From Arenibacter sp. ARW7G5Y1 (GTDB lineage: Bacteria; Bacteroidota; Bacteroidia; Flavobacteriales; Flavobacteriaceae), in contig NZ_QJJZ01000004.1 of assembly GCF_003201775.1 (NCBI RefSeq), positions 278,643 to 342,642 of the forward strand: a DNA stretch of 64,000 nucleotides, given 5' to 3'. Below are positions 1-8,644 of the stretch, piece by piece. Below the pieces are notes generated by a model. The model was not told where the DNA came from. It searched no databases and saw only the letters and a program-made list of their open reading frames with translations. The position numbers were made by a program, and so were the translations under genes. Numbering within the stretch: the stretch's first letter is position 1; each line of letters begins with the position of its first letter.

Positions 1-1122
1 AACAATATCTTGTTTTCCATAATAACCATTCATGCTCAACCCGGCCTTTAACTTGGAACCCAAGTTGGCATCTAGGTTCATACGTCCGTTATACCTTTCA
101 TAGCCTTGCCCTTTTACGATACCATCGGTTTTTAAGTAACCAATTGAAGCAAAGGCCTTTAGGTTTTCGGACCCGCCGCTCACACTGAAATCATGATTGG
201 TTGTACTACCATTTTTGAAAAGCCAGTCTTCTATACTTACCACATCGGGCGCATTGGCGTATGCATCCAGTCTGTAAGCCAATAACCCTGGGTCGGTTTC
301 GGAAAGATCATAAGCACTGGTCTGTAACTCTTTGGCCCATTCTCCTGCTGTCTTAAGCATTTCGATGTCCTTCACATACTTGCTTGAGGTACTTGCATAG
401 GAATTATAACTAAAATTAACTTTGCCCGATTTTCCTTTTTTGGTAGTTACCAGAATAACACCGTTGGCACCTAAAGAACCATAAATAGCGGCAGAAGCTG
501 CATCTTTTAATACCTCTAGACTTTCTATATCGTTGGGGTTAACGGTGGCCAAATTGCCTGAAATTGGATAACCATCCACAACAATTAGTGGTCCCGAATC
601 ACCGGAAACAGAAGAGGCCGCCCTTATTTGGATTTTTGGATCCGCACCAGGTTCTCCACTTTGATTTTGAATCCTCACTCCAGATAACTTACCTGCCAAA
701 GCATCATCCACACGGGCAACTTGAACAGCAGCAACTTCATCTCCACCTACTTTTGCCACCGCTCCGGTTAGGTGCGATTTTTTAATGGTACCATATCCAA
801 CTACCACTACCTCATCAAGTTGACTTGCGTCTTCTTGCAGGGTGATATTTAATTGTTCTTGATTTGTAATAGTTATGGATTGGGTAACATATCCCAAAGA
901 TGAAAATTGTAATACGTCCCCATTTTTTATCATAATTTGATAATTTCCATCAAAGTCGGTTGCCGTTCCAGTGGTAGTATTGGCAATAATTACGTTCACT
1001 CCGGGCACTGGGACCATGGCAGCATCGGTTACCGTTCCGGACAGCGTACGACCATCTTGGGCGAACAGTGCAATATTGAATAACAATACTACTGTTAGAA
1101 TTAAATTAGTTTTGAATTTCAT
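1..1122 (-). CDS. SusC-type TonB-dependent outer membrane receptor, N-terminal part (cut by window edge)
   Basis: The frame is open from the ATG at 1122 to the window edge, giving 374 residues with no stop, so the barrel and C-terminus lie outside. Residues 1-22 are a signal peptide ending FAQ. Residues about 26-100 form a carboxypeptidase-regulatory-like domain (GTVTDA, then PGVNVIIANT and TDFDGNYQI). The plug domain starts with DEVVVVGYGT at 103-112, and IVVDGYPI follows. This arrangement is typical of SusC importers, which work with a SusD lipoprotein (expected just left of the window) to bring oligosaccharides through the outer membrane using TonB energy. The adjacent alginate lyases suggest alginate oligosaccharides as substrate, which is inference. 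A tandem operator at 1436-1473 with a -7 box at 1471-1478 lies about 350 bp upstream and implies a long 5' leader. Confidence 0.93.
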   Translation of the reverse strand, partial: MKFKTNLILTVVLLFNIALFAQDGRTLSGTVTDAAMVPVPGVNVIIANTTTGTATDFDGNYQIMIKNGDVLQFSSLGYVTQSITITNQEQLNITLQEDASQLDEVVVVGYGTIKKSHLTGAVAKVGGDEVAAVQVARVDDALAGKLSGVRIQNQSGEPGADPKIQIRAASSVSGDSGPLIVVDGYPISGNLATVNPNDIESLEVLKDAASAAIYGSLGANGVILVTTKKGKSGKVNFSYNSYASTSSKYVKDIEMLKTAGEWAKELQTSAYDLSETDPGLLAYRLDAYANAPDVVSIEDWLFKNGSTTNHDFSVSGGSENLKAFASIGYLKTDGIVKGQGYERYNGRMNLDANLGSKLKAGLSMNGYYGKQDIV

Positions 1123-1297
1123 TAGTGATTTAATTAAGTTAGTAACAAGTGATTAAAAATGGCTCATTGTCCATTGGTTCCTAATTATGTGATTTTTTCA
1201 CATTAAGTCCTTCAACTTACTTAAACACATTACTGCACTAATATTAAATGAAATTGTTTAGTTTTGCAGTAGATATGCTTATAGTAATATTTGCATG

Positions 1298-1371
1298 TTT
1301 GGGTATTACTTCCCTTCAGAACGAAGTAATCTTTTTACAAAAGGATGGGTGTGCGCCCGTCCTTTTTTTTG
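1298..1371 (+). ncRNA. putative small RNA antisense to the SusC leader, or leader attenuator hairpins
   Basis: The 463 bp between SusC and the SDR gene hold no ORF but have clear structure. Reading rightward, an ATTACTTC/GAAGTAAT hairpin (1305-1331) is followed by an AAGGATGGG/CCCGTCCTT hairpin (1341-1364) ending in a run of T to about 1371, which has the form of an intrinsic terminator. A TTG at 1264-1266 and an AATATTTG (1286-1293) upstream resemble a Bacteroidetes promoter, although the -7 box is imperfect. Read leftward, the second hairpin also ends in five T and would sit inside the SusC leader. PUL-associated antisense RNAs are known in Bacteroides. Whether this is an sRNA, an attenuator or only a two-way terminator cannot be decided here. 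Confidence 0.3.
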
Positions 1372-1435
1372 TCTAATCCTTTAATCTGTTTTTTAAGTGT
1401 TTTTCTATAAGCATGTTCCTATCGTTATTGGTTTT

Positions 1436-1478
1436 TTGGTAAACCAAACTGGTAAACCAAATTGGTTTACCAAATATA
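1436..1478 (-). promoter_or_regulatory. triple tandem operator with -7 box, leftward promoter toward susC
   Basis: Three near-identical palindromes of the form TTGGTWWACCAA start at 1436, 1449 and 1462, exactly 13 bp apart. On the minus strand the outermost copy is overlapped by TATATTTG (1478 to 1471), which fits the Bacteroidetes -7 consensus TAnnTTTG. No clear TTG is present at -33. The same arrangement occurs at 5058 and 7555. The sequence resembles sites of GntR-family uronate regulators (the E. coli UxuR site is centred on TTGGTATACCAA). The regulator's identity is inferred. Confidence 0.75.
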
Positions 1479-1585
1479 TGTTATTTAATTGTTAATTAAA
1501 AATTTAATTACAATTTTAGAGTGTTAAAATTTTATATCTGCTAATTGTAGGTTGTAAAAATTGGCAATTTCGTAATTGGTCTCTT

Positions 1586-2338
1586 TTAAGAAAAGGCGAG
1601 TCCACCGTTAATATCGATGTTGGCCCCTGTAATAAAGGAAGTTTCTGAAGATGCAAGGCAAGCCACGGTATTGGCAATTTCCTCTGCCGATCCTTCCCTT
1701 CGAAGTGGGGTCATTCCTGCTACTTTCTCCCTTACGTCATCGGTAGTGAAGGTATCATGAAAGGTGGTGGCGATCATACCGGGACAAAGAGCATTTACCC
1801 GAATGTTTTTCGGGCCTACCTCTTTGGCCAGTCCCCTTGTAAAGGTCATGATGGCCCCTTTGGAGGTTGCATAGGCTATGGATCCTCCGCCTCCGCCATC
1901 CCTACCGGCCTGGGAGGCTATATTTACGATGGAGGCCCCAGATTTCATATGGGGCAACACTGCTTGTGTTACCAAGAAGGTAGAATTAAGATTTAACTTA
2001 ATAACCTTGTCAAAAAAAGCTTCGTCCATCTCTGCTATTGTTTTTCGGGCAACCAGGCCGCCGGCATTGTTTACCAGTACGTCTATTGTATCACCATAAG
2101 TACTTGTCGCTTCCAGCACGAGTCTGTCTACTTCTGATTTTTTGGTCACATCGGCCTTGACTATTATGGCATCCCCTCCGGCCGATTTAATTGCGTTTAG
2201 GGTTTCTGTGGCATTGGCCTCATTGCTATAGTAATTTACTACCACCTTGGCACCTTCCTTGGCCAATTTAAGGGAAATGGCCTTTCCAATATCCCTGGTT
2301 CCACCTGTAACAATGGCTATTTTTCCTTTTAAATCCAT
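1586..2338 (-). CDS. SDR-family oxidoreductase, probable DEH (4-deoxy-L-erythro-5-hexoseulose uronate) reductase
   Basis: This 250-residue classical short-chain dehydrogenase has the Rossmann glycine motif TGGTRDIG at 11-18, NNAG at 90-93, and the catalytic Ser142, Tyr156 (YATSK) and Lys160. The length is normal for the family and the start is an ATG. In flavobacterial alginate loci an SDR of this kind reduces DEH, the open-chain product of alginate monomers, to 2-keto-3-deoxygluconate using NAD(P)H in the cytoplasm. Here it lies 51 bp downstream of the KdgF-like cupin and behind the PL7 lyase, so it is probably the last gene of the PL7-cupin-SDR operon driven from 5080-5109. The specific substrate is inferred from context. 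Family membership is certain, but SDR sequences do not show substrate by themselves. Confidence 0.88.
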   Translation of the reverse strand: MDLKGKIAIVTGGTRDIGKAISLKLAKEGAKVVVNYYSNEANATETLNAIKSAGGDAIIVKADVTKKSEVDRLVLEATSTYGDTIDVLVNNAGGLVARKTIAEMDEAFFDKVIKLNLNSTFLVTQAVLPHMKSGASIVNIASQAGRDGGGGGSIAYATSKGAIMTFTRGLAKEVGPKNIRVNALCPGMIATTFHDTFTTDDVREKVAGMTPLRREGSAEEIANTVACLASSETSFITGANIDINGGLAFS

Positions 2339-2389
2339 ATGTGTTGTTTATGACATAAAGTCTTCCCAAAAAGGGCGTTATATTTATAA

Positions 2390-2764
2390 TTACTGTTTAT
2401 CTCCAAAATAAGATACCTCCCCACCACTTAAGAAATCTTCTCTTACAGGACTAAATGTGTCAATTAGTATCCCTTCTTCCAAACAAACTGCACTATGCAG
2501 TAGATTAGGTTCAATATAAACTCCATCTCCGGCTTCCACAATTTTCTTTTCACCATCAATTTCGAATTCAAATTTACCTGCAACACAATAGGTAGCTTGT
2601 GTGTTAAAATGCTGATGCGGGGCACCTAATGCGCCTTTCTCAAATTTCACTTTTACCATCATAATTTGGTTATCGTAACCTAAAAACTTTCTTGACACTC
2701 CTCCTCCAAGTTCTTCCCATTTCATTTCTTTTGAGATGATGTACTTTTCACTAAATCGTTTCAT
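2390..2764 (-). CDS. kdgF: KdgF-like cupin, uronate linearisation
   Basis: This 124-residue single-domain cupin has metal ligands His50, His52, Gln56 and His90 (HQHFNTQATY, then LLH). The H-x-H-x3-Q...H set is the pattern described for KdgF. KdgF converts 4,5-unsaturated uronate monomers released by alginate or pectate lyases into the linear keto sugar, which feeds the DEH reductase. It lies between the PL7 lyase (71 bp upstream) and the SDR (51 bp downstream) on the same strand, so the three genes form a short pathway module: cleave, open, reduce. There is no signal peptide, so it acts in the cytoplasm. The name rests on the motif and the neighbours; a generic cupin is the only serious alternative. 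Confidence 0.85.
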   Translation of the reverse strand: MKRFSEKYIISKEMKWEELGGGVSRKFLGYDNQIMMVKVKFEKGALGAPHQHFNTQATYCVAGKFEFEIDGEKKIVEAGDGVYIEPNLLHSAVCLEEGILIDTFSPVREDFLSGGEVSYFGDKQ

Positions 2765-2835
2765 TTTTTTATGATTTTAATATGTCTTTACTCTTTTTTA
2801 ATAGCGATCAACTGCTTTATATGAATCAATAAGAT

Positions 2836-4890
2836 CTACTTTGGAGGTGTACCAGGACCAACTGTTGCTTCCCTAAACCATACTTCCGTATAGCAACCAT
2901 TTTCATATTGTTGGGCGATATCCCCTCCATAGGTTTCCGCACCTGCAAACCAAACCATGTTGCTTGCCGGACTTTTTCCATTGGTCTGGTTGTACGCACC
3001 TTGTTTAAAATAATTCAACTCTCCACTATAGGCAGTGGGACGTTCAGTTCCATCTTGCCCAATAGGGACAAATAAATACTTCATCTGTTCAGGAAAATCC
3101 GATTTTTTCACATATTCAGATGATATTAAATTTTTGGTAAAAGTTTTGGTTTCGTGATCTTTGCTTTTGAAGGTTAGATACATGATTCCCTTGTAGACAT
3201 TTACTTCATAACTGAATTCTTCTCCCAATTCAATTCCATTCCTAGGCTCCGCGGGATAGTCGTTTTTACCTTTTCCAAGCACGGACATATCGTGCCCCCA
3301 AACCGCATTGGAAAATTCCCACCTACCAGAATTGTCATCACCTGCTGGATTTATTTCATAATTCCAAAAGACGGAACCTTTAGTGTGACCAGGAAATTTT
3401 TTGTAAAATATTTTTAGGGGTTCATTTTCGTGTCCTTCACCACTGTGAATTTGTCCTACAACAGTTGAATAAGAGGCGGCAACTCTGGCATCGCCGGAAA
3501 TGGAGACCTGCATTACCTTGCAGGTACCTGTTAGCTTACCACCTTCTTCAGGCAGCCATTCCCTTTTTTCGTGTAGCTCGGTTCTGGTATTACTGGAGTT
3601 TTTTGAAGTGACACCGGAATTTGGGGTTTTGTAGACTACCCAACGTCTTGTACCGTCAATCACGGTGTAGAAGAAATCCTTATGTTCAAACTCCGTAATA
3701 TCTTCCACCTCCGTACCGTTGCCCAACAATATTTTAAATTTATCCATAAAAGGAATCACCTCATTTGGATAAACCGTTTTCGTATTTAGGCCGTCATTCG
3801 CTTCAAAATAACCAGCATTGGAAATGGCATCATCGCTGATTGTGATATCTGCAGATTTAAACCATACCTCGGCGTAATTGCCATCTGCATATTGTTTTTG
3901 TAGATCACCACCATGGGTTTCGGCACCAGAGCACCAGACTTTATTAACCTTAGGGTCTTTTCCGTTCGTTTGGTTGTACGTACCCAATTTAAAAAAGAGG
4001 CCCTCACCGGTATACCCTTCCTTACGCTCGAGACCATCCTGACCTATGGGTACAAATAATTTCTTGGTTTGTTCTGGCATGTCTGAAGGATTTGTATATT
4101 CAGAGGAAATAAGATTTTTGGTGAATGTTTTGGTTTCATGGCCGTCACTAGTAAATGTTAGATGCATCATACCCTCCTTTATAACCACTTCATAACCGAA
4201 CTCCTCGCCTAAGGCAATTCCATCTACTGGTTCTGGTGGATAGGTGTTTTCATCAGTTCCAACAACAGAAAAGTCATAGCCCCATATAGGATGGGAATAA
4301 TCCCACCTTTTTGAATTATCATCACCGGCGGTATTGATTTCGTAATGCCAAAAGACAGAGCCCTTTTCGTGGCCAGGAAATTTTTTATAAAAGATTTTAA
4401 GAGGCTCGTTTTCGTGCCCATCTGCACTGTGAATCTGACCAACCACTACTGAATAGGTTGAAGCAACGCGGGCATCGCCCGTAGTGGACACGTTCATTAC
4501 CTTTAGGGTGGCTTTCAATGTGGCCTCGGTCAGTGGTGACCATTTCTTTAATTGGGCCAATTCGGTTCTGGTATTATTCGAAGTACCATGGGTATTTCCT
4601 GCATTTGGAGTTTTGAATACCACCCAATCGCCATGGTCATCACTCTCGGTATAAAAGAAATTTTTGTTTTCATAGTCAATGGCCTGACCCACATTGGAAC
4701 CGTCACCTAGGATCAAATTCCAATGTTGAAAGAAGGGAATGATGTCGTTTGCACTTGGACCAATCGCTACTTTTTCAGTTTTGTCCGTAAATTTTTGCTT
4801 TTTGTTTTCTTTACAGCTAATAAATAGCAAGATGGTACTCATCATGAATAAGTAGGGTACAGAAACCGAATTGAATACTTTAAAGCTCAT
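2836..4890 (-). CDS. double-domain PL7 alginate lyase lipoprotein
   Basis: The 684-residue protein has a lipoprotein signal peptide (LLFISC, Cys26). Two full alginate_lyase2 (PL7) domains follow, at about 48-350 and 375-675. Each keeps all three PL7 signatures: RTEL at 108-111 and 436-439, QIH at 152-154 and 480-482, and FKLGTYNQ at 300-307 or YFKQGAYNQ at 628-636. Both catalytic centres therefore look intact. Long stretches are identical between the halves (for example NEPLKIFYKKFPGH), while their DNA differs at many silent positions, so the duplication is not recent. The enzyme should cut alginate at the cell surface, feeding SusC, KdgF and the SDR. A single PL7 domain is usual; two in tandem is uncommon. 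It is transcribed from the operator-controlled promoter at 5080-5109. Confidence 0.93.
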   Translation of the reverse strand: MSFKVFNSVSVPYLFMMSTILLFISCKENKKQKFTDKTEKVAIGPSANDIIPFFQHWNLILGDGSNVGQAIDYENKNFFYTESDDHGDWVVFKTPNAGNTHGTSNNTRTELAQLKKWSPLTEATLKATLKVMNVSTTGDARVASTYSVVVGQIHSADGHENEPLKIFYKKFPGHEKGSVFWHYEINTAGDDNSKRWDYSHPIWGYDFSVVGTDENTYPPEPVDGIALGEEFGYEVVIKEGMMHLTFTSDGHETKTFTKNLISSEYTNPSDMPEQTKKLFVPIGQDGLERKEGYTGEGLFFKLGTYNQTNGKDPKVNKVWCSGAETHGGDLQKQYADGNYAEVWFKSADITISDDAISNAGYFEANDGLNTKTVYPNEVIPFMDKFKILLGNGTEVEDITEFEHKDFFYTVIDGTRRWVVYKTPNSGVTSKNSSNTRTELHEKREWLPEEGGKLTGTCKVMQVSISGDARVAASYSTVVGQIHSGEGHENEPLKIFYKKFPGHTKGSVFWNYEINPAGDDNSGRWEFSNAVWGHDMSVLGKGKNDYPAEPRNGIELGEEFSYEVNVYKGIMYLTFKSKDHETKTFTKNLISSEYVKKSDFPEQMKYLFVPIGQDGTERPTAYSGELNYFKQGAYNQTNGKSPASNMVWFAGAETYGGDIAQQYENGCYTEVWFREATVGPGTPPK

Positions 4891-5057
4891 ATTGTATGGG
4901 TTATGGTTACTATAAAAACCGAATAAAGTCTATTTTTAACGGCACGGATTATTTCTTCAACAATCTAAACAGAATCTTTTGCCAGATGGTTTTACCCGTA
5001 CTTCCATGACAACGGAAGCTACTCAAAAACAGGGCGAAAGTGAATTAACAAAAAAAA

Positions 5058-5109
5058 TTGGTTTACCAGATTGGTTTACCAAAAATACGTAAATTTGTCG
5101 AACCACCAA
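5058..5109 (-). promoter_or_regulatory. promoter and tandem operator of the PL7-kdgF-SDR operon
   Basis: On the minus strand TTG (5109-5107), 19 nt and TATTTTTG (5087-5080) form a full Bacteroidetes promoter. Two operator palindromes, at 5058-5069 and 5071-5082 (13 bp apart), overlap the -7 box and the expected start of transcription. A protein bound there would block initiation, so repression is the likely mode. The gap between the PL6 and PL7 genes (4891-5208) contains nothing else convincing apart from a short CTTCC/GGAAG hairpin near 5004. Confidence 0.8.
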
Positions 5110-5208
5110 ATATTTAACAATAAATAGGCTTATTAAATTTCCTATTACTAATAAATGGAGGTGAAACCAATAATTCGGCAAATGTTTTATTTACGTTGGG
5201 CGATTGGT

Positions 5209-7518
5209 TTAATACATCAATTTCATTTGTAAATTCTCCTCAACCCTGATTTCTCCGGAATTGTGGAATTTATTGTCCGAATGCGAATTATTTTTGGCTC
5301 CCCAAAGCAAGGCTACTAGTTTAACCGGGTTATTGCTAAAGGTGTTTTTGGAAATATCCACATTTACAATGCCATGGGTGTTAAGTAGAATGCCATTTTT
5401 CTCCTGGGCTCCGCAATTGGTGAAGGTACTATTGGTAACCAACAGATTGCCTCCAATGGTAGATTCGTCATAACCCCCGCGATAGTAGTCTATCACATTT
5501 CCTTTAACATGCTGGAACCTGCAATTGTTTACGGTTAGATATTCAGCGTTATAATCTCCTTTATCGTTGGTTTCTTCGGATAATTCCAAGCCGTTTTCGC
5601 AATTGGATATGGAAGTATTTTTAAAACTTATGTGCTCTGCAAAGGACTCTTTATAGACTTTTAAGACATAATTAAAATCACTGATATCGCAATCGGACAC
5701 AGTTAACCCAAAATGTGTAAACATATTTTCTTTTAAACTGGCGAATGCATACTGGGAATTGTTTCCTTTTATGGTTATATTTTTAAGGTTTAAAAATCCC
5801 TTAGGTCGAAGTTGGAATAGGGGTGATTTATCTTCTCCCAAATAGTTGAGCACCACTTTTGATGTATCCAAAGATTGAATGGTCAGCTTTTTACTGATTA
5901 TCAGGGATTGCGGTATTTCATGAGTTCCTGCTTCCAGCGAAAGGATATCCCCATTATCCGCTTCATTGATTTTGGATTGAAGACTTTCAGCAGTGCCTAC
6001 CATTATGGTTTTCGGTTCTCTTGCTTCTGCTTCAGCAGTATACCAGCTTGGACCATATTTGGACCTATCCAATATTTTCGGGTCTTTAAAATCCGTATAG
6101 GTGAATGCCCCAATGGAATTGTTGTCAGCTCTTGTATTTCCGACCAAATCCGTGGATATATTTTCAAATTCGAAGCCTTGATAAGGTTCAATAGTTATCT
6201 TGGTAGAAGGGATAAAAATATTTTCCCCAATTTTTTTAATATCAAAATTAACGGCCTCCAACCCGTCATAAGCTTTAAATTCCACACCTTGATTATGGAT
6301 GGCATTGCTTTTAAAGCTAACACCATCGGCCTTATCGTGTTCAACAATCGGTGAAGCATCACCTATTTCATTATAAATTACGTTGTTGGCAATTATGGTC
6401 CTAATGGGTCTTGCCGAACGAATTTCCGAAGGAGGTAAAACATCTTCCTGACTTAAATTTTGACCAACTCCGAATTGCCAGGGGGAATCACAATTTACAT
6501 AGGTATTGTAAGCAACCACTACATCAGTAACCTGATTGTATCTGTTTAAGGGCGATTTTGGAATTCCGTTCATCACGGCCAAGGCACTTCTAAAATTCTT
6601 CCCTTTTATATTGTAGAAGTAATTGTTGGTTACCCAATGGCCGGTATTGATTATTCTGATACCTCCTATATTCTCGTTTTTACCATCGCCTATAAAGTAA
6701 TTGCCCTCAATGATGCAATAATTCCCGTGTCTTGTTACCAAAGACCCCTCGCTTTTGTAGAAGACGTTATTTCTGAATTCATTGAAGTTGGTTTTGCTGG
6801 AAATAATTTCGACTTCACCGTTGCACTCTTCAAATAAATTATTGGCAACTCTTGTATAACTTGGGGACATAGAGGAGTAGCTATTGCCAATTTGAATGGT
6901 CTCCCCACTAGCACCCCCTTTGGGAGGTCTTGGTCCAAAGTGGTTGTTAATGATTTTGTGGTAATTGTTTATGCTCTCATTGCCTTCCACGTCCACCCTA
7001 ATAGTTGGCCCGCGATTTGTTTTTCCAGCAATGTAGTTGTTGCTCAAGGTATTGTGCCTTCCCCAGAATTGAACCCACAGATCCGTGTCGTCACGCTGCA
7101 TTTTATTAAAATCCTCAATAACACAATTGGTAATGGTGCAGTAGTTTCCAATTGTTTGTTCGTCCACTCGAAATTCCAATACAGCTTCACTGGGTGAAAA
7201 ACCATTCCTAAAGTGCAGACCCTCGACCACTAGATACTCTCCACCAAATTTTAAATCGGATACCCCTTCAATAAAAACTTTACCAGGTGTTTCAGCTTTA
7301 ATTGTAATGGGCTTATCTTCCGTGCCTTCACCCATAAATTTAATCTGTACATCTCTCCATACACCATTGGCCAGCACAATGTTATCACCGGCCTTTACAT
7401 TTTTTATGGCTACTGCCAATTCTTCTGGTGTACTTACAATTTTAGTATGCGGATTGGTCTTATCCCCACACGCACCTAAAAAAAATAAAAAGCACAGTAT
7501 CGTTACTATTCTTGTCAT
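5209..7518 (-). CDS. PL6 alginate lyase lipoprotein with second beta-helix domain
   Basis: I place the start at the ATG at 7518, giving 769 residues, because it yields a clean lipoprotein signal peptide (FLFFLGAC, Cys17). The frame can be extended to a TTG at 7566, but that codon lies inside the operator and upstream of the expected transcription start. Residues about 25-400 are a right-handed beta-helix of the PL6 (chondroitinase B-like) family. It keeps the catalytic pair in NGEVEIISSKT (Lys242) and TRHGN (Arg263), with the conserved NN and NNxF turns of the helix rungs. A second beta-helix of about 240 residues follows (from about 525), as in two-domain PL6 enzymes. It should depolymerise alginate at the cell surface alongside the PL7 protein. 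Its promoter is at 7577-7606. Confidence 0.92.
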   Translation of the reverse strand: MTRIVTILCFLFFLGACGDKTNPHTKIVSTPEELAVAIKNVKAGDNIVLANGVWRDVQIKFMGEGTEDKPITIKAETPGKVFIEGVSDLKFGGEYLVVEGLHFRNGFSPSEAVLEFRVDEQTIGNYCTITNCVIEDFNKMQRDDTDLWVQFWGRHNTLSNNYIAGKTNRGPTIRVDVEGNESINNYHKIINNHFGPRPPKGGASGETIQIGNSYSSMSPSYTRVANNLFEECNGEVEIISSKTNFNEFRNNVFYKSEGSLVTRHGNYCIIEGNYFIGDGKNENIGGIRIINTGHWVTNNYFYNIKGKNFRSALAVMNGIPKSPLNRYNQVTDVVVAYNTYVNCDSPWQFGVGQNLSQEDVLPPSEIRSARPIRTIIANNVIYNEIGDASPIVEHDKADGVSFKSNAIHNQGVEFKAYDGLEAVNFDIKKIGENIFIPSTKITIEPYQGFEFENISTDLVGNTRADNNSIGAFTYTDFKDPKILDRSKYGPSWYTAEAEAREPKTIMVGTAESLQSKINEADNGDILSLEAGTHEIPQSLIISKKLTIQSLDTSKVVLNYLGEDKSPLFQLRPKGFLNLKNITIKGNNSQYAFASLKENMFTHFGLTVSDCDISDFNYVLKVYKESFAEHISFKNTSISNCENGLELSEETNDKGDYNAEYLTVNNCRFQHVKGNVIDYYRGGYDESTIGGNLLVTNSTFTNCGAQEKNGILLNTHGIVNVDISKNTFSNNPVKLVALLWGAKNNSHSDNKFHNSGEIRVEENLQMKLMY

Positions 7519-7554
7519 AACTAGAAACTCTAAGGAAACACTAATAATTATTAA

Positions 7555-7606
7555 TTGGTTAACCAATCTGGTTAACCAAAAATACGTATATTTGTTGGAC
7601 TAACAA
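7555..7606. promoter_or_regulatory. divergent promoter region with tandem operator (PL6 left, TIM-barrel gene right)
   Basis: Two operators, TTGGTTAACCAA (7555-7566) and CTGGTTAACCAA (7568-7579), are 13 bp apart. Leftward, TTG (7606-7604), 19 nt and TATTTTTG (7584-7577) form the PL6 promoter in the same geometry as at 5080. Rightward, TATATTTG (7587-7594) is a good -7 box for the gene at 7654; its -33 region falls in the operator and is only CTGG. One bound repressor could therefore shut both directions, which ties the TIM-barrel/RraA pair to the alginate genes. Confidence 0.78.
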
Positions 7607-7653
7607 ATTTTTAACATAAAAACTGGGTAATAATCTATAAAGCAACCTGTAAA

Positions 7654-8619
7654 ATGAAGAAAAGGACAATTTACGAAAGAAGGGATTTTATTAAACTTGC
7701 CGCAATGGCTGGTGCCGCCATCCCATTGATGGGATTTGATGAATACATGGTTAACCCTATTTCCAAATGGGGCGGGAATCTGGAGGTACATTTGTTTTCC
7801 AAACACCTTCAGTTCCTTAACTATAAGGATATGTCCGAGGCTGCGGCGGAAATGGGCTTTAACGGATTGGATTTGACGGTAAGGCCAGAGGGGCACGTAT
7901 TGCCAGATCGCGTATCCGAAGATTTACCTAATGCGGTCGAGGCCATGAAAAAGTATGGTCTAAACCCTAGACTGATGACCACCAACGTTATTGATGTTCA
8001 AAACAAGGAACACAAATCCGTATTGGAAACGGCCAGCAAAAGTGGTTTTTCCCATTATCGTACTGCTTGGCTAAGTTATCCTGAGAATAGGGGGATACCA
8101 GAAAGTCAGGCAATCTATGGCCAACAGTTGAAAAATTTGGAAGTATTGAATAAACAGCTGGGTCTTATTGGTTGTTATCAAAATCATGCAGGCAATCATG
8201 TAGGGGCGCCTATATGGGATTTAATGCCAATTCTTCAGGCCACCAAAAACGAAAATATTGGTTGCCAATATGATATAAGACACGCCGTTGTGGAAGGGGG
8301 TAGCTGTTGGGAACTTGGATTACGACTTATTGGACCTTTTATTAAGACTATAGTCATTAAAGATTTTAAATGGGGCACAGTGAATGGACAGTGGAAGCCC
8401 ATCAATACTCCGTTGGGGGAGGGGATGGTAGATTTTGACCGCTACTTTTCATTGCTTAAAAAGTATAACATAAACGTGCCTGTATCCCTGCACTTGGAGT
8501 ATGGCTTGGGTGGCGCTGAACACGGAGCTGCCAAAATTAGCATTGACAAAAAAGAAGTCTTTGCACAAATGAAAAAGGATTTGACCTTCCTTCAGGAAGC
8601 TTGGCAAAGAGCCGAATAA
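7654..8619 (+). CDS. Tat-exported TIM-barrel protein, sugar phosphate isomerase/epimerase-like
   Basis: The 321-residue protein begins with a twin-arginine signal (ERRDFIKLAAM at 8-18, then a hydrophobic stretch). The mature part belongs to the AP-endonuclease-2/xylose isomerase-like TIM-barrel superfamily (PF01261 type), recognisable from LFSKHLQFLNY, GCYQNHAGNHVG, CQYDIRHAV and IVIKDFKW, which carry the usual His, Glu and Asp metal-site residues. Members act on sugars or inositols as isomerases, epimerases or dehydratases. The actual reaction is not visible here. It shares a divergent, operator-bearing promoter with the PL6 lyase and is followed after 25 bp by the RraA-like gene, so the two probably work together on a uronate-derived compound. 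A periplasmic location is implied by the Tat motif, which would separate it from the leaderless RraA-like partner. Confidence 0.8.
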   Translation: MKKRTIYERRDFIKLAAMAGAAIPLMGFDEYMVNPISKWGGNLEVHLFSKHLQFLNYKDMSEAAAEMGFNGLDLTVRPEGHVLPDRVSEDLPNAVEAMKKYGLNPRLMTTNVIDVQNKEHKSVLETASKSGFSHYRTAWLSYPENRGIPESQAIYGQQLKNLEVLNKQLGLIGCYQNHAGNHVGAPIWDLMPILQATKNENIGCQYDIRHAVVEGGSCWELGLRLIGPFIKTIVIKDFKWGTVNGQWKPINTPLGEGMVDFDRYFSLLKKYNINVPVSLHLEYGLGGAEHGAAKISIDKKEVFAQMKKDLTFLQEAWQRAE

Positions 8620-8644
8620 TTAGGGAGAACCAAAGAATAACAAA

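Noticed and set aside
5875..6354. 159-codon frame opposite the PL6 lyase
   Set aside because: It is antisense to conserved beta-helix repeats and has no signal of its own.
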